From positions 1 through 32,895 of the forward strand of contig CAKZKU010000129.1 in NCBI GenBank assembly GCA_937124545.1: a stretch of DNA of 32,895 bases, in the 5' to 3' direction. The DNA comes from an uncultured Microbacteriaceae bacterium (GTDB taxonomy: Bacteria > Actinomycetota > Actinomycetes > Actinomycetales > Microbacteriaceae). Numbering within the stretch: the first letter of the stretch is position 1; the number at the start of each line of letters is the position of its first letter. Shown here piece after piece: positions 22,936-29,611 of this stretch. The translations under genes and the position numbers were made by a program. The notes below the pieces were generated by a model. The model saw only the letters and a program-made list of their open reading frames with translations, was not told the DNA's origin and searched no databases.

Positions 22936-23958
22936 TCACTGCTCGGGCTCTTTTGTGGTGTCAGGCTCGGGGGAGTCGTCATCGAAGGGAGAGCTCATGC
23001 GCCCAGCCGTGGCCACCAGATCCGGGTCAAGCTTCGACTTGATGGCGCTCGCAACAATGGCTATGAGCAGGATGGCTCCAATGACGTAGAGGCTGGTGCT
23101 GGTTTCGATTTTTGGCAAAAAAGCCCAAATTTCGTGTGCCCACAGAAGAATCAATTTCACCCCAATAAAGACCAGGATGAACGAGAGGCCCAGCGAAAGA
23201 TAAATGAGTCGGTCGAGCAGGCCCTTGAGGATGAAATACAGCGCGCGGAGCCCCAACAGGGCAAAAGCGTTGGCCGCAAAAACCAGGAAAGGCTCCTGCG
23301 TCACGCCGAAGGTCGCGGGAATCGAATCAAGGGCGAAGAGTAAGTCCGTTGATCCGATGGCAATCATCACCAGAAACATGGGAGTAGCGAGGCGCCGGCC
23401 GTTTTCCCGGGTGAACAGTTTGGTGCCGTCATACTCCTCGGTAAAGGGAACGCGTTTCTTGAGTTGCCGAACCAGAAAGTTTTCTGATGGGTCGGGGTCT
23501 TCGTTCCAGTGGCGCATCAAACCAAAGCCGGTCCACATCAAAATGGCTCCAAAAATGACAAAAGTGAAAGCGAAGTAGGCCAGAGCTGCGGCTCCAATCG
23601 CAATGAAGATCGCCCTGAGAAATAGCGCCAAGAGTACTCCGATAAGCAGAACCCGCTGTTGATACTTCGACGGGACCGCGAACTGGCCGAGGATGATGGC
23701 AAAGACAAAGACGTTGTCGACAGAGAGTGACTTTTCAACCAGGTAAGCCGCGAAATATTCCGTGCCGTAGACAGGGCCTGCGCTCCACCACACCCACATC
23801 CCGAAAGCAAGGGCCACCGCAATATAGAAAACCGACCACCACGCTGCTTCACGGAAGCTGATGTCTCTCGGACGTTTGCTGAATGTCAGGAGATCAAGAA
23901 CGAGAAGAGCAGTAATGACGCCAAAAATCGTTGCCCACGTGGCAAAAGTGACGTCCAT
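22936..23958 (-). CDS. TerC-family integral membrane protein (Alx-like)
   Basis: A polytopic membrane protein of the TerC/Alx family, linked in other bacteria to manganese export and metalation of exported proteins. It is 340 residues from ATG 23958, which follows GGGGAG by 5 nt; the frame extends to 23997 but lacks support. About nine hydrophobic segments are visible. Conserved acidic motifs in membrane segments are VEKSLSVDNVFVFAIILGQF and IGSTDLLFALDSIPATFG, which bear the Asp/Asn metal-binding residues. The C-terminal tail is acidic and Pro-rich. No yybP-type riboswitch fits in the short upstream gap. Substrate is inferred from the family. Confidence 0.9.
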   Translation of the reverse strand: MDVTFATWATIFGVITALLVLDLLTFSKRPRDISFREAAWWSVFYIAVALAFGMWVWWSAGPVYGTEYFAAYLVEKSLSVDNVFVFAIILGQFAVPSKYQQRVLLIGVLLALFLRAIFIAIGAAALAYFAFTFVIFGAILMWTGFGLMRHWNEDPDPSENFLVRQLKKRVPFTEEYDGTKLFTRENGRRLATPMFLVMIAIGSTDLLFALDSIPATFGVTQEPFLVFAANAFALLGLRALYFILKGLLDRLIYLSLGLSFILVFIGVKLILLWAHEIWAFLPKIETSTSLYVIGAILLIAIVASAIKSKLDPDLVATAGRMSSPFDDDSPEPDTTKEPEQ

Positions 23959-24038
23959 GGTTACTCCCCGATCGTGGATCGCTATCAGTCTAGGCACTCC
24001 CGTGTGGAGTCGCTGAGGGCCAACCGAGAATTGCTCCC

Positions 24039-24044
24039 TAGACT
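24039..24044 (+). promoter_or_regulatory. -10 element (TAGACT) of the microprotein-popT-arsC operon
   Basis: TAGACT ends 6 nt before ATG 24051. It supports translation of the small ORF as the first gene of the operon. Confidence 0.4.
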
Positions 24045-24050
24045 TTGAGA

Positions 24051-24167
24051 ATGCAGGACATGGAACGAAACGCGCGTCTCTGGCGGATAGTGGGGTGGGT
24101 TTTTCTCGTCATCGCCATCGTGGTGGTTGCCGGCCCTCAGCTACTGGACCTCGTGACAGGGGCGTAA
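24051..24167 (+). CDS. 38-residue single-pass membrane microprotein
   Basis: A small unrecognised protein. The N-terminus (MQDMERNARLWR) is basic and soluble; residues 13-28 (about IVGWVFLVIAIVVVAG) form one transmembrane helix; the short tail PQLLDLVTGA ends it. Arg residues before the helix predict an N-in orientation. The start is supported by TAGACT 6 nt upstream. Its TAA is immediately followed by the GTG of the DUF368 gene with no spacing, so translation is very likely coupled. An internal ATG at 24060 is possible. It might be a regulatory or stabilising partner of the transporter, or simply a leader peptide that sets its translation. No family known to me. Confidence 0.65.
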   Translation: MQDMERNARLWRIVGWVFLVIAIVVVAGPQLLDLVTGA

Positions 24168-25070
24168 GTGAAGCCTTTTTCTGCGGCGCTCAACGTCCTG
24201 CGTGGGGGGCTTATCGGTCTTGCCGAGGTAGTGCCTGGCGTGAGTGGCGGCACTGTCGCACTCGTCGTGGGGGTCTATCAAACGGTCATTTCTTCGGCGG
24301 CGTATTTTTCCCGAGGGCTATTCGCGGCCGTGCGCGGAGACCTCTCTGCACTCCGCCGAGACTGGGCCCGCGTCCGCTGGGCTGTGCTGCTTCCCCTGGG
24401 GCTCGGCATGCTGGTGGGAATTGTCGCGGGTGCTGCCGTACTTGAGCCACTGATTGAGGCAGAGCCAACAGTGGTTCGCGCAGTTTTCGCGGGGCTCATC
24501 CTGGCGTCTTTGTGGGTTCCATTCCGTATGGCTGGATCGTGGAGTCCAGGAATGCTCGCCGTGGCCGTTGCAGCAGCGGTAGGAATGTTTTTTCTTGCAG
24601 GTGTGCCATCGTTGCAGACACCAGATCCATCGCTGTGGTTGGTTGCTCCGGCGGCCGCCTTGGCGGTATGCGCCCTGGTGCTGCCCGGCGTCTCGGGCTC
24701 CTTCCTCCTCGTGATTCTCGGCCTTTACGAACCAACCTTGGCTGCCGTTAACGATCGAGATGTCGCGTACCTTGGCGTGTTTGTGCTGGGAGCCATAGTG
24801 GGGTTAGCACTGTTTGTCCGTGTCGTTCAATACCTTCTCACTACTTTTCGAGCTCTGACGCTATCGCTCATGACCGGGCTGATGGCGGGTTCTCTCCGGG
24901 CGCTGTGGCCGTGGCAGGGAGAGGAGCGCGACCTGATTGCACCCGGGGAGGATGCCGGCAGCGTTGTATTGGCGACAGTTATTGCAATGGTGTTCGTCAT
25001 TACTCTTCTCGTGGCAGAAAGGTACCTGTCACCGCGCGTTAACTCATTTTCGCAAGGGTCTTCGGAGTGA
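24168..25070 (+). CDS. popT: DUF368-family polyprenyl-phosphate transporter (PopT-like)
   Basis: A polytopic membrane protein of the DUF368 family, 300 residues, with about eight hydrophobic helices. DUF368 proteins are reported to return undecaprenyl phosphate across the membrane for cell-envelope synthesis. The inverted repeat typical of the family is clear: GLAEVVPGVSGGT (17-29) and ALVLPGVSGSFLL (169-181), each with PGVSG in a re-entrant-like segment. It starts at a GTG directly after the microprotein stop. Its stop overlaps the arsC frame by 4 nt (GTGA). The lipid role is by family; no cell-wall gene is adjacent. Confidence 0.88.
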   Translation: MKPFSAALNVLRGGLIGLAEVVPGVSGGTVALVVGVYQTVISSAAYFSRGLFAAVRGDLSALRRDWARVRWAVLLPLGLGMLVGIVAGAAVLEPLIEAEPTVVRAVFAGLILASLWVPFRMAGSWSPGMLAVAVAAAVGMFFLAGVPSLQTPDPSLWLVAPAAALAVCALVLPGVSGSFLLVILGLYEPTLAAVNDRDVAYLGVFVLGAIVGLALFVRVVQYLLTTFRALTLSLMTGLMAGSLRALWPWQGEERDLIAPGEDAGSVVLATVIAMVFVITLLVAERYLSPRVNSFSQGSSE

Positions 25071-25486
25071 ATAGAGCAGAGTCTATGGAGCCCACGGTGT
25101 TGTTTGTGTGTGTCCACAATGCTGGACGCTCACAAATGGCAGCAGGGTTTCTTCGTCACCTTTCCTTGGGGAAAATCCGCGTTCTCTCTGCCGGGTCGGA
25201 GCCGGCAGACTCGCTCAACCCCGCGGCGGTGAGCGCGATGGCCGAAGAAGGCATTGATATCTCCCATCGGGTGCCCGAGCTCCTGGGAGTTTCCGCGGTG
25301 CAGGAAAGTGATGTGGTCATCACGATGGGCTGTGGTGATGCGTGTCCGATTTTTCCGGGTAAGCGGTACGAGGATTGGGACCTTGCTGACCCCGCCGGCT
25401 TGGCTGTGGAGGATATTCGTCCGATCAGAGACGACATTAAAGCGCGCGTAGTGCGCCTTATCTCTGAACTCTTGGCACCGAAATAG
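25067..25486 (+). CDS. arsC: Arsenate reductase, low-molecular-weight phosphatase fold (mycothiol type)
   Basis: A small cytoplasmic enzyme reducing arsenate to arsenite, or a phosphotyrosine phosphatase of the same fold; 139 residues. The P-loop is CVHNAGRS with Cys15 and Arg21. The second motif, MGCGDACPIFPGKRYEDWDLADPAG (88-112), has Asp105 as general acid and is typical of actinobacterial enzymes that use mycothiol and mycoredoxin instead of the Cys82/Cys89 relay of thioredoxin-linked forms. The GTG at 25067 overlaps the DUF368 stop; ATG 25085 is an alternative start. No arsR or arsenite exporter is nearby, which is unusual for a resistance operon. Confidence 0.85.
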   Translation: MNRAESMEPTVLFVCVHNAGRSQMAAGFLRHLSLGKIRVLSAGSEPADSLNPAAVSAMAEEGIDISHRVPELLGVSAVQESDVVITMGCGDACPIFPGKRYEDWDLADPAGLAVEDIRPIRDDIKARVVRLISELLAPK

Positions 25487-25498
25487 CGCCCTCGCTTT

Positions 25499-25504
25499 TA
25501 CACT
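25499..25504 (+). promoter_or_regulatory. -10 element (TACACT) of the short-chain dehydrogenase gene
   Basis: TACACT ends 7 nt before ATG 25512; there is no SD. Confidence 0.4.
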
Positions 25505-25511
25505 GACAACT

Positions 25512-26261
25512 ATGGGCGATTTACCCTGGGCACTGGTGACCGGCGCTAGCAGCGGGTTGGGCACGGAGTTTGCTCTCCAGCTGGCTCGTCGCGGTCACTC
25601 TGTGGTCCTGGTGGGTCGAGACAAAAGCCGTCTCGAGTCCGTGGCCGAAAGCCTTGCACCGATGGGTGTTGACTCGGAAGTGCTCGTGGCGGACCTTCAC
25701 GATCCCTCCGCGTTGGAGCGCGTGGCAACCAGACTTCAGTCAGCGGACCGCCCGATTCGGGTTCTGGTTAACAACGCGGGATACGGGATCCACGGTTCTC
25801 TGGCAACAAGTGACCTCCTCGAGGAGCGCGACCACCTGTCCATCCACGTCACCGTGCCGCTGGAGCTGACAAAAGCCGCTCTGCCGGGAATGTTGGAACG
25901 CAAGGACGGTCGAATCATTTTGGTCTCCAGCGTTGCCGGGTATCTTGCGCGGGGAACTTACTCAGCGCACAAAGCCTGGGGCCTCAGTTTGGCCCGGTCG
26001 CTGAATGCTTCCCACCGACGCGACGGCGTTCACGTCAGCGCGGTCGCCCCTGGCTTCACTCGAACCGAGTTCCATCAGCGCATGCGTATGTCGATTGATG
26101 CGTTTCCTGAGGTGATGTGGTTGCGTGCGGGAAGGGTCGTCCGAGACGCGCTTCGAGGCGTGGAGGCCGGGCGGGCCGTCGTGGTCCCCAGTATTCGTTA
26201 CCGGCTACTGGTTAGAGTCTCGAAAATTCTTCCGGCGCGCACCCACCAGTGGGGAACCTAG
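25512..26261 (+). CDS. Short-chain dehydrogenase/reductase (SDR)
   Basis: A classical SDR, 249 residues, using NAD(P)H to interconvert an alcohol and ketone. The cofactor motif is TGASSGLG (10-17), with an Arg (VGRDK) after strand 2 that suggests NADP(H). NNAG is at 87-90; the active site is Ser140, Tyr150 and Lys154 in YSAHK. A hydrophobic, basic C-terminal stretch (about 215-249) is common in SDRs annotated as DltE-like or acyl-related reductases. Its stop overlaps the convergent repeat-protein stop by 4 nt. Substrate is unknown. Confidence 0.88.
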   Translation: MGDLPWALVTGASSGLGTEFALQLARRGHSVVLVGRDKSRLESVAESLAPMGVDSEVLVADLHDPSALERVATRLQSADRPIRVLVNNAGYGIHGSLATSDLLEERDHLSIHVTVPLELTKAALPGMLERKDGRIILVSSVAGYLARGTYSAHKAWGLSLARSLNASHRRDGVHVSAVAPGFTRTEFHQRMRMSIDAFPEVMWLRAGRVVRDALRGVEAGRAVVVPSIRYRLLVRVSKILPARTHQWGT

Positions 26262-26716
26262 GCGAGGACGAGCTCCGCTTCTTCTTTCAGCGATGCCTTC
26301 CAGGCAACCAGCTTTTGGACGGTCGGGCTGCTGTCTTCGCGAAGTCGCTCCATCGCGTCCTCCGGCACGGAATAGTTCACCGCCACGAATGCTCGGACAG
26401 TCTCGGAAGGGTCCTGGGAAAGTGTGCGCAACACATCGCATGGCGCCTGGGCGTTGCGAGCAAGGCAGGTGCGCACACCTTCGTTCGAATCTTTTGCGAG
26501 TGCTTCGTAAACCTCGAGGGGCGCGTGGTAGGAGAGCGCTGCGCTCTCACGAATTTTGGGGTTGGGGTCCGATGCCATCCGCGTGATTCTCGCGATCTTA
26601 GTTTCCGTGATGGCGGGGGAGAGGAAGGCAGCGACGGGGCTTTCGCTTCGGCCGTTCGCGACAGCTTCTGCCATCTGTTCACGCTGGGCTGTGGTGTTAA
26701 AACGTATGCACGACAT
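26258..26716 (-). CDS. Leucine-rich-variant/HEAT-like repeat protein
   Basis: A 152-residue helical-repeat protein of unknown role. From about residue 45 it shows roughly four tandem units of about 24-26 residues with the pattern D(P/S)xxxVRxxxAxNxxxPxDxLxxL, for example KDSNEGVRTCLARNAQAP and QDPSETVRAFVAVNYSVP. This resembles leucine-rich-variant (LRV) repeats, a protein-binding scaffold. The N-terminal 4Fe-4S motif known in Azotobacter LRV is absent; a single Cys is at residue 3. Start ATG 26716 follows TAGTGT by 6 nt; a GTG at 26722 is an alternative. Confidence 0.75.
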   Translation of the reverse strand: MSCIRFNTTAQREQMAEAVANGRSESPVAAFLSPAITETKIARITRMASDPNPKIRESAALSYHAPLEVYEALAKDSNEGVRTCLARNAQAPCDVLRTLSQDPSETVRAFVAVNYSVPEDAMERLREDSSPTVQKLVAWKASLKEEAELVLA

Positions 26717-26722
26717 ACCCAC

Positions 26723-26728
26723 ACACTA
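26723..26728 (-). promoter_or_regulatory. -10 element (TAGTGT) of the repeat-protein gene
   Basis: TAGTGT on the minus strand ends 6 nt before ATG 26716. Confidence 0.3.
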
Positions 26729-26863
26729 TGACCCGGTACCGAAAACACCCGGATTCGCTGCGCCGTTTTGCTGGGAATGTGCTGGAAATAGTGCGACCGC
26801 AATCACAGTCGGAGAGAAAAAGTCGACCTCATGGGTGAGTCACGACCGGGTCAAAAGTTCGGG

Positions 26864-26869
26864 TAGTGT
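26864..26869 (+). promoter_or_regulatory. -10-like TAGTGT upstream of the FHA-protein gene
   Basis: TAGTGT lies 23 nt before the start of the FHA gene, which has its own SD GAAGGAG at 26880-26886. The rest of the 176-nt divergent gap shows no other clear signal. Confidence 0.3.
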
Positions 26870-26892
26870 AAGGACGTCTTCGAAGGAGTCTG

Positions 26893-27357
26893 ATGAACGA
26901 AACACCAGTCGGGTCTGGCCCGTCGGATAATCCCGACGAGACGATCAAGTTTGGTCCGGATTTTCAGCAGAAGCTGCAGAGTCTCGAGTCTGGTGTCTCC
27001 CTCGAAGAGCAAGAAATCATCGGCGCGCTTCCCCAGGACTCGGCATTGCTGATTGTCCGCAAGGGTCCGAACGCCGGCGCGAGGTTCCTGCTCGATCAGG
27101 ACTCCACGGTCGCCGGCCGGCACCCAGAAGCCGATATTTTTCTCGATGACGTGACCGTGTCCCGTCGTCATGCCGAGTTTGTCCGCCACCACCGGTCCTT
27201 TGAAGTAAAGGACTTAGGGTCGCTGAACGGCACTTACTTTGACGGTGTCTTGGTGGACCAAGCACTCCTGCACGATGGTGCTGAGGTTCAAGTGGGCAAG
27301 TTCCGGATGACGTTTTACGCGTCGCGATCCAGTGTTGCGGCAGAGGGTCCGGCGTGA
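26893..27357 (+). CDS. garA: FHA-domain protein, GarA/OdhI-like
   Basis: A 154-residue forkhead-associated protein. GarA and OdhI bind and inhibit 2-oxoglutarate dehydrogenase and affect glutamate metabolism until a Ser/Thr kinase phosphorylates their N-terminus. The FHA core (about 51-143) has GRHPEADIFLDD (Arg76), VSRRHAEF (Ser90, Arg91, His93) and LGSLNGTYFDG (Asn112). The N-terminal tail has DETIKFGPDF (15-24), at the place of the ETTSVFRADF phosphorylation motif of GarA; Thr17 is the likely target, though only one of the two Thr is kept. GAAGGAG is the SD, 6 nt from ATG 26893. Its stop overlaps the ftsR start by 4 nt. Confidence 0.9.
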   Translation: MNETPVGSGPSDNPDETIKFGPDFQQKLQSLESGVSLEEQEIIGALPQDSALLIVRKGPNAGARFLLDQDSTVAGRHPEADIFLDDVTVSRRHAEFVRHHRSFEVKDLGSLNGTYFDGVLVDQALLHDGAEVQVGKFRMTFYASRSSVAAEGPA

Positions 27358-28058
27358 GCGCCTCCGCTCGCCGGCAGGTAGCCGGCTCTCCTCGCTTAAC
27401 GCTCCTTTCGATCGGGCAAGTGCTCGCCAAGTTGACCCCTGAATTTTCTGACCTTTCCCCCTCGAAGCTTCGCTTCCTCGAAGATCGGCAACTGGTGTCG
27501 CCGGAGCGGACCCCTGCGGGGTACCGGACGTACAGTCCGGCTGACGTGGAGCGGCTACGGTTTGTCCTGACCGTCCAGCGCGATCACTACTTGCCGCTGC
27601 GTGTGATCAAGGATTATCTCGATGATGTCGACGCGGGGAAAAACCCCAGTCTCCCAAATGGCACCAAGGCCACCGGCGCTGTCAGCGCAAGCTCCAATGC
27701 CCGGTATTCGCGCCAGGACCTGTTGCAGCAGTCCGGTGCGCTCGCCAGTGTTCTTGATGCCGCTGTCACCTCGGGTCTGATCGAAGCAAAAAAGGTTTAT
27801 CTGGCTCAGGATCTCGTCATTTTGAAAGCCGTTGTCGAGGCCTCCAAGTTTGGTATAGAACCACGCCATTTGCGCGGGATGAGGTTGGCCGTTGACCGCG
27901 AAATGAGCCTCGTGTCTCAGGCTGTTGCCGCCTCCGCGCGGGGGTCACAGAAAATGTCCACCAGTGAGTTTCAGGACAAAGCAAGCGAATTATCAGAAGT
28001 TCTCTTGACCATGCGGGGTGTTCTCACGAGGGACGCCATCGACCGGCTAGAGTCGTAG
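27354..28058 (+). CDS. ftsR: MerR-family regulator, FtsR-like
   Basis: A DNA-binding protein of 234 residues with an N-terminal MerR winged helix (about 17-95): LSIGQVLAKLTPEFSDLSPSKLRFLEDRQLVSPERTPAGYRTY. In Corynebacterium, FtsR in this position after the FHA gene regulates ftsZ. The middle is a variable Ser/Ala/Thr-rich stretch and the C-terminal half (135-230) is helical, without the Cys motifs of metal-sensing MerR proteins. The GTG start overlaps the FHA stop (GTGA), so the two proteins are co-translated. Confidence 0.88.
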   Translation: MSASARRQVAGSPRLTLLSIGQVLAKLTPEFSDLSPSKLRFLEDRQLVSPERTPAGYRTYSPADVERLRFVLTVQRDHYLPLRVIKDYLDDVDAGKNPSLPNGTKATGAVSASSNARYSRQDLLQQSGALASVLDAAVTSGLIEAKKVYLAQDLVILKAVVEASKFGIEPRHLRGMRLAVDREMSLVSQAVAASARGSQKMSTSEFQDKASELSEVLLTMRGVLTRDAIDRLES

Positions 28059-28137
28059 CGAACGGGAGGCCGACACGCCGGTCGCGGCCGGGCGGTTCTC
28101 CCCAGATTTTTTCTCGCGAGGGGTATCGTGAGCGGGC

Positions 28138-28149
28138 ACCCTTGAGGGT
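28138..28149. promoter_or_regulatory. Palindrome ACCCT-TG-AGGGT before the second MerR-like gene
   Basis: The 12-nt imperfect-centre palindrome lies 29 nt before ATG 28178 and 8 nt after a TATCGT -10-like hexamer (28124-28129), overlapping the expected transcription start. This suits a repressor site, perhaps autoregulation. Confidence 0.35.
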
Positions 28150-28177
28150 CAACTAGAGGATGAAGGTTAGGTCGAAC

Positions 28178-28726
28178 ATGGTTTCCTCAGACATTTCTAA
28201 TGAGCGTTACGCCCAGGATTTGCTGTTCACAGATGGCATGCCGGTCATCGAACAAGAGCAGGGCTATCGAGGGAACATTGCCGCCAACGCCGCGGGCATC
28301 ACTTACCGCCAGTTGGACTACTGGGCGCGCACAGGCCTCGTTGAGCCAACCGTTCAGGTTGCCCATGGGTCCGGTTCCCAGCGCTTATACGGGTTTCGAG
28401 ACATTTTGGTGTTGAAACTCGTGAAACGACTGCTCGACACAGGTATCTCCCTCCAGCAGATTCGGGTCGCCGTGGACCAACTCCGTGTGTCAGGGATCAG
28501 CGATCTTGCGGAAACCACCCTGATGAGTGACGGGGCGAGCGTTTACCTCTGCACCTCCAACGATGAGGTCATTGACCTGGTGTCGCAGGGCCAAGGAGTT
28601 TTCGGAATCGCCGTGGGCAAAGTTCTTCGGGAAGTAGAAACGTCCCTTGTTTCTGTTGAGGCAACATCCGTGGGACAAGACCCGCGGGACGAGTTGGCTG
28701 CTCGACGTAACCAACGCGCCAGCTAA
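28178..28726 (+). CDS. Second MerR-family regulator
   Basis: A 182-residue DNA-binding protein with a MerR-type helix (about 35-110): AAGITYRQLDYWARTGLVEPTVQVAHGSGSQRLYGFRDILVLKLVKRLLDTGISLQQIR. It is the paralog that usually accompanies FtsR in actinobacteria. Residues 120-165 form a small domain resembling the C-terminal sensor of that family. I prefer ATG 28178, 6 nt after an AGG, to ATG 28160, whose SD would be too close. The bifunctional-nuclease gene often found between ftsR and this gene is absent; only 119 nt separate them. Its stop overlaps that of the convergent parA by 4 nt. Confidence 0.86.
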   Translation: MVSSDISNERYAQDLLFTDGMPVIEQEQGYRGNIAANAAGITYRQLDYWARTGLVEPTVQVAHGSGSQRLYGFRDILVLKLVKRLLDTGISLQQIRVAVDQLRVSGISDLAETTLMSDGASVYLCTSNDEVIDLVSQGQGVFGIAVGKVLREVETSLVSVEATSVGQDPRDELAARRNQRAS

Positions 28727-29532
28727 GAAACGGCGTTTTCCGGCTCAGCCAACTGAACGGACCGAACAATACGGTCCAGGATGAGATCAAAATTGGCGGC
28801 CATCTCCACGGCGCTTTCGCCGGGCCAAATGTGCACTGGGCTGGCAGCTCCCTGAGCCTGTTGGAGCGCAACTCTCTCCGGTAGTTCGGGCTGCATCACC
28901 AGAGCCCCGAACATTTCTTTCATCTCGTCAATCCGAAACTGGTGCTCGATGGATTGCGGCCGTACACGGTTCACCACAACTCCGAGAGGCTGCAACCGTG
29001 GCGACACTCCTCGACGCAACTCGTCGATTGCCCGAAAAGCTCGCTGGGTTGCTGCGACGGAGAAGAGTCCTGGTTCCGTGACGATGGCGACACGGTCGCT
29101 GGCAGTCCACGCCATCCGCGTGAGCCCATTGAGCGAGGGCGGGCAATCGATGAGGACAATGTCGTAATCGTCTTCCACGGCCGCAAGGATCTCTTCAACT
29201 CGCCAAATTTGCTTCTTGGTCAGTGTCGGCTCGTCGTGGGCCATGGACGCAGGCGAGCCCAGCAATACATCCACATTCCCTCTGTGAGAGCGGGTCCACC
29301 CGCTCGGGGCAATCGCATTCTTGACTTGCGACGGTCTCGGAGCCGAGAGAAGGTCGGCAATGTTGAGGTGCTTTCCCAAGGTCACATCCATACCCGTGCT
29401 GGCATCGGACTGTGGGTCCATATCAACCACCAGGGTGCGAAAACCTCGCGCAAACGACGCGGAGGCGAGTCCGAGAGTCACCGTTGTTTTGCCCACCCCG
29501 CCCTTGAGGGAACTTAAGCTCACGACCCGCAT
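28723..29532 (-). CDS. Orphan ParA-family ATPase
   Basis: A ParA/MinD-superfamily ATPase, 269 residues. Deviant Walker A KGGVGKTT (10-17), DMDPQSDAST for the A' motif, and IVLIDCPPS for Walker B. No ParB gene or parS-like site is seen, and the N-terminal helix-turn-helix of plasmid ParA is missing, so it is an orphan of the PldP or positioning type, not the chromosome-partition ParA. It starts at ATG 29532, 6 nt after TAAACT. It faces the MerR genes with overlapping stops and is divergent from pyruvate carboxylase across 79 nt. Confidence 0.87.
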   Translation of the reverse strand: MRVVSLSSLKGGVGKTTVTLGLASASFARGFRTLVVDMDPQSDASTGMDVTLGKHLNIADLLSAPRPSQVKNAIAPSGWTRSHRGNVDVLLGSPASMAHDEPTLTKKQIWRVEEILAAVEDDYDIVLIDCPPSLNGLTRMAWTASDRVAIVTEPGLFSVAATQRAFRAIDELRRGVSPRLQPLGVVVNRVRPQSIEHQFRIDEMKEMFGALVMQPELPERVALQQAQGAASPVHIWPGESAVEMAANFDLILDRIVRSVQLAEPENAVS

Positions 29533-29538
29533 TGTTGA

Positions 29539-29544
29539 AGTTTA
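29539..29544 (-). promoter_or_regulatory. -10 element (TAAACT) of the parA-like gene
   Basis: TAAACT on the minus strand ends 6 nt before ATG 29532; no SD is present. Confidence 0.4.
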
Positions 29545-29611
29545 GCCTTCGATAGTATTTAGAGTGGCTATAGGGGTCGGCGCGGGGAATTCTTCGCACG
29601 AAAGGTCGTAC

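Noticed and set aside
23959..24050. Possible yybP-ykoY manganese riboswitch upstream of terC
   Set aside because: The gap is too short and lacks the conserved loop sequences; terC has a simple SD-led start.
28723..29532. Plasmid or chromosomal partition locus around parA
   Set aside because: There is no parB, no parS-like palindrome cluster and no replication gene; the neighbours are core actinobacterial genes.
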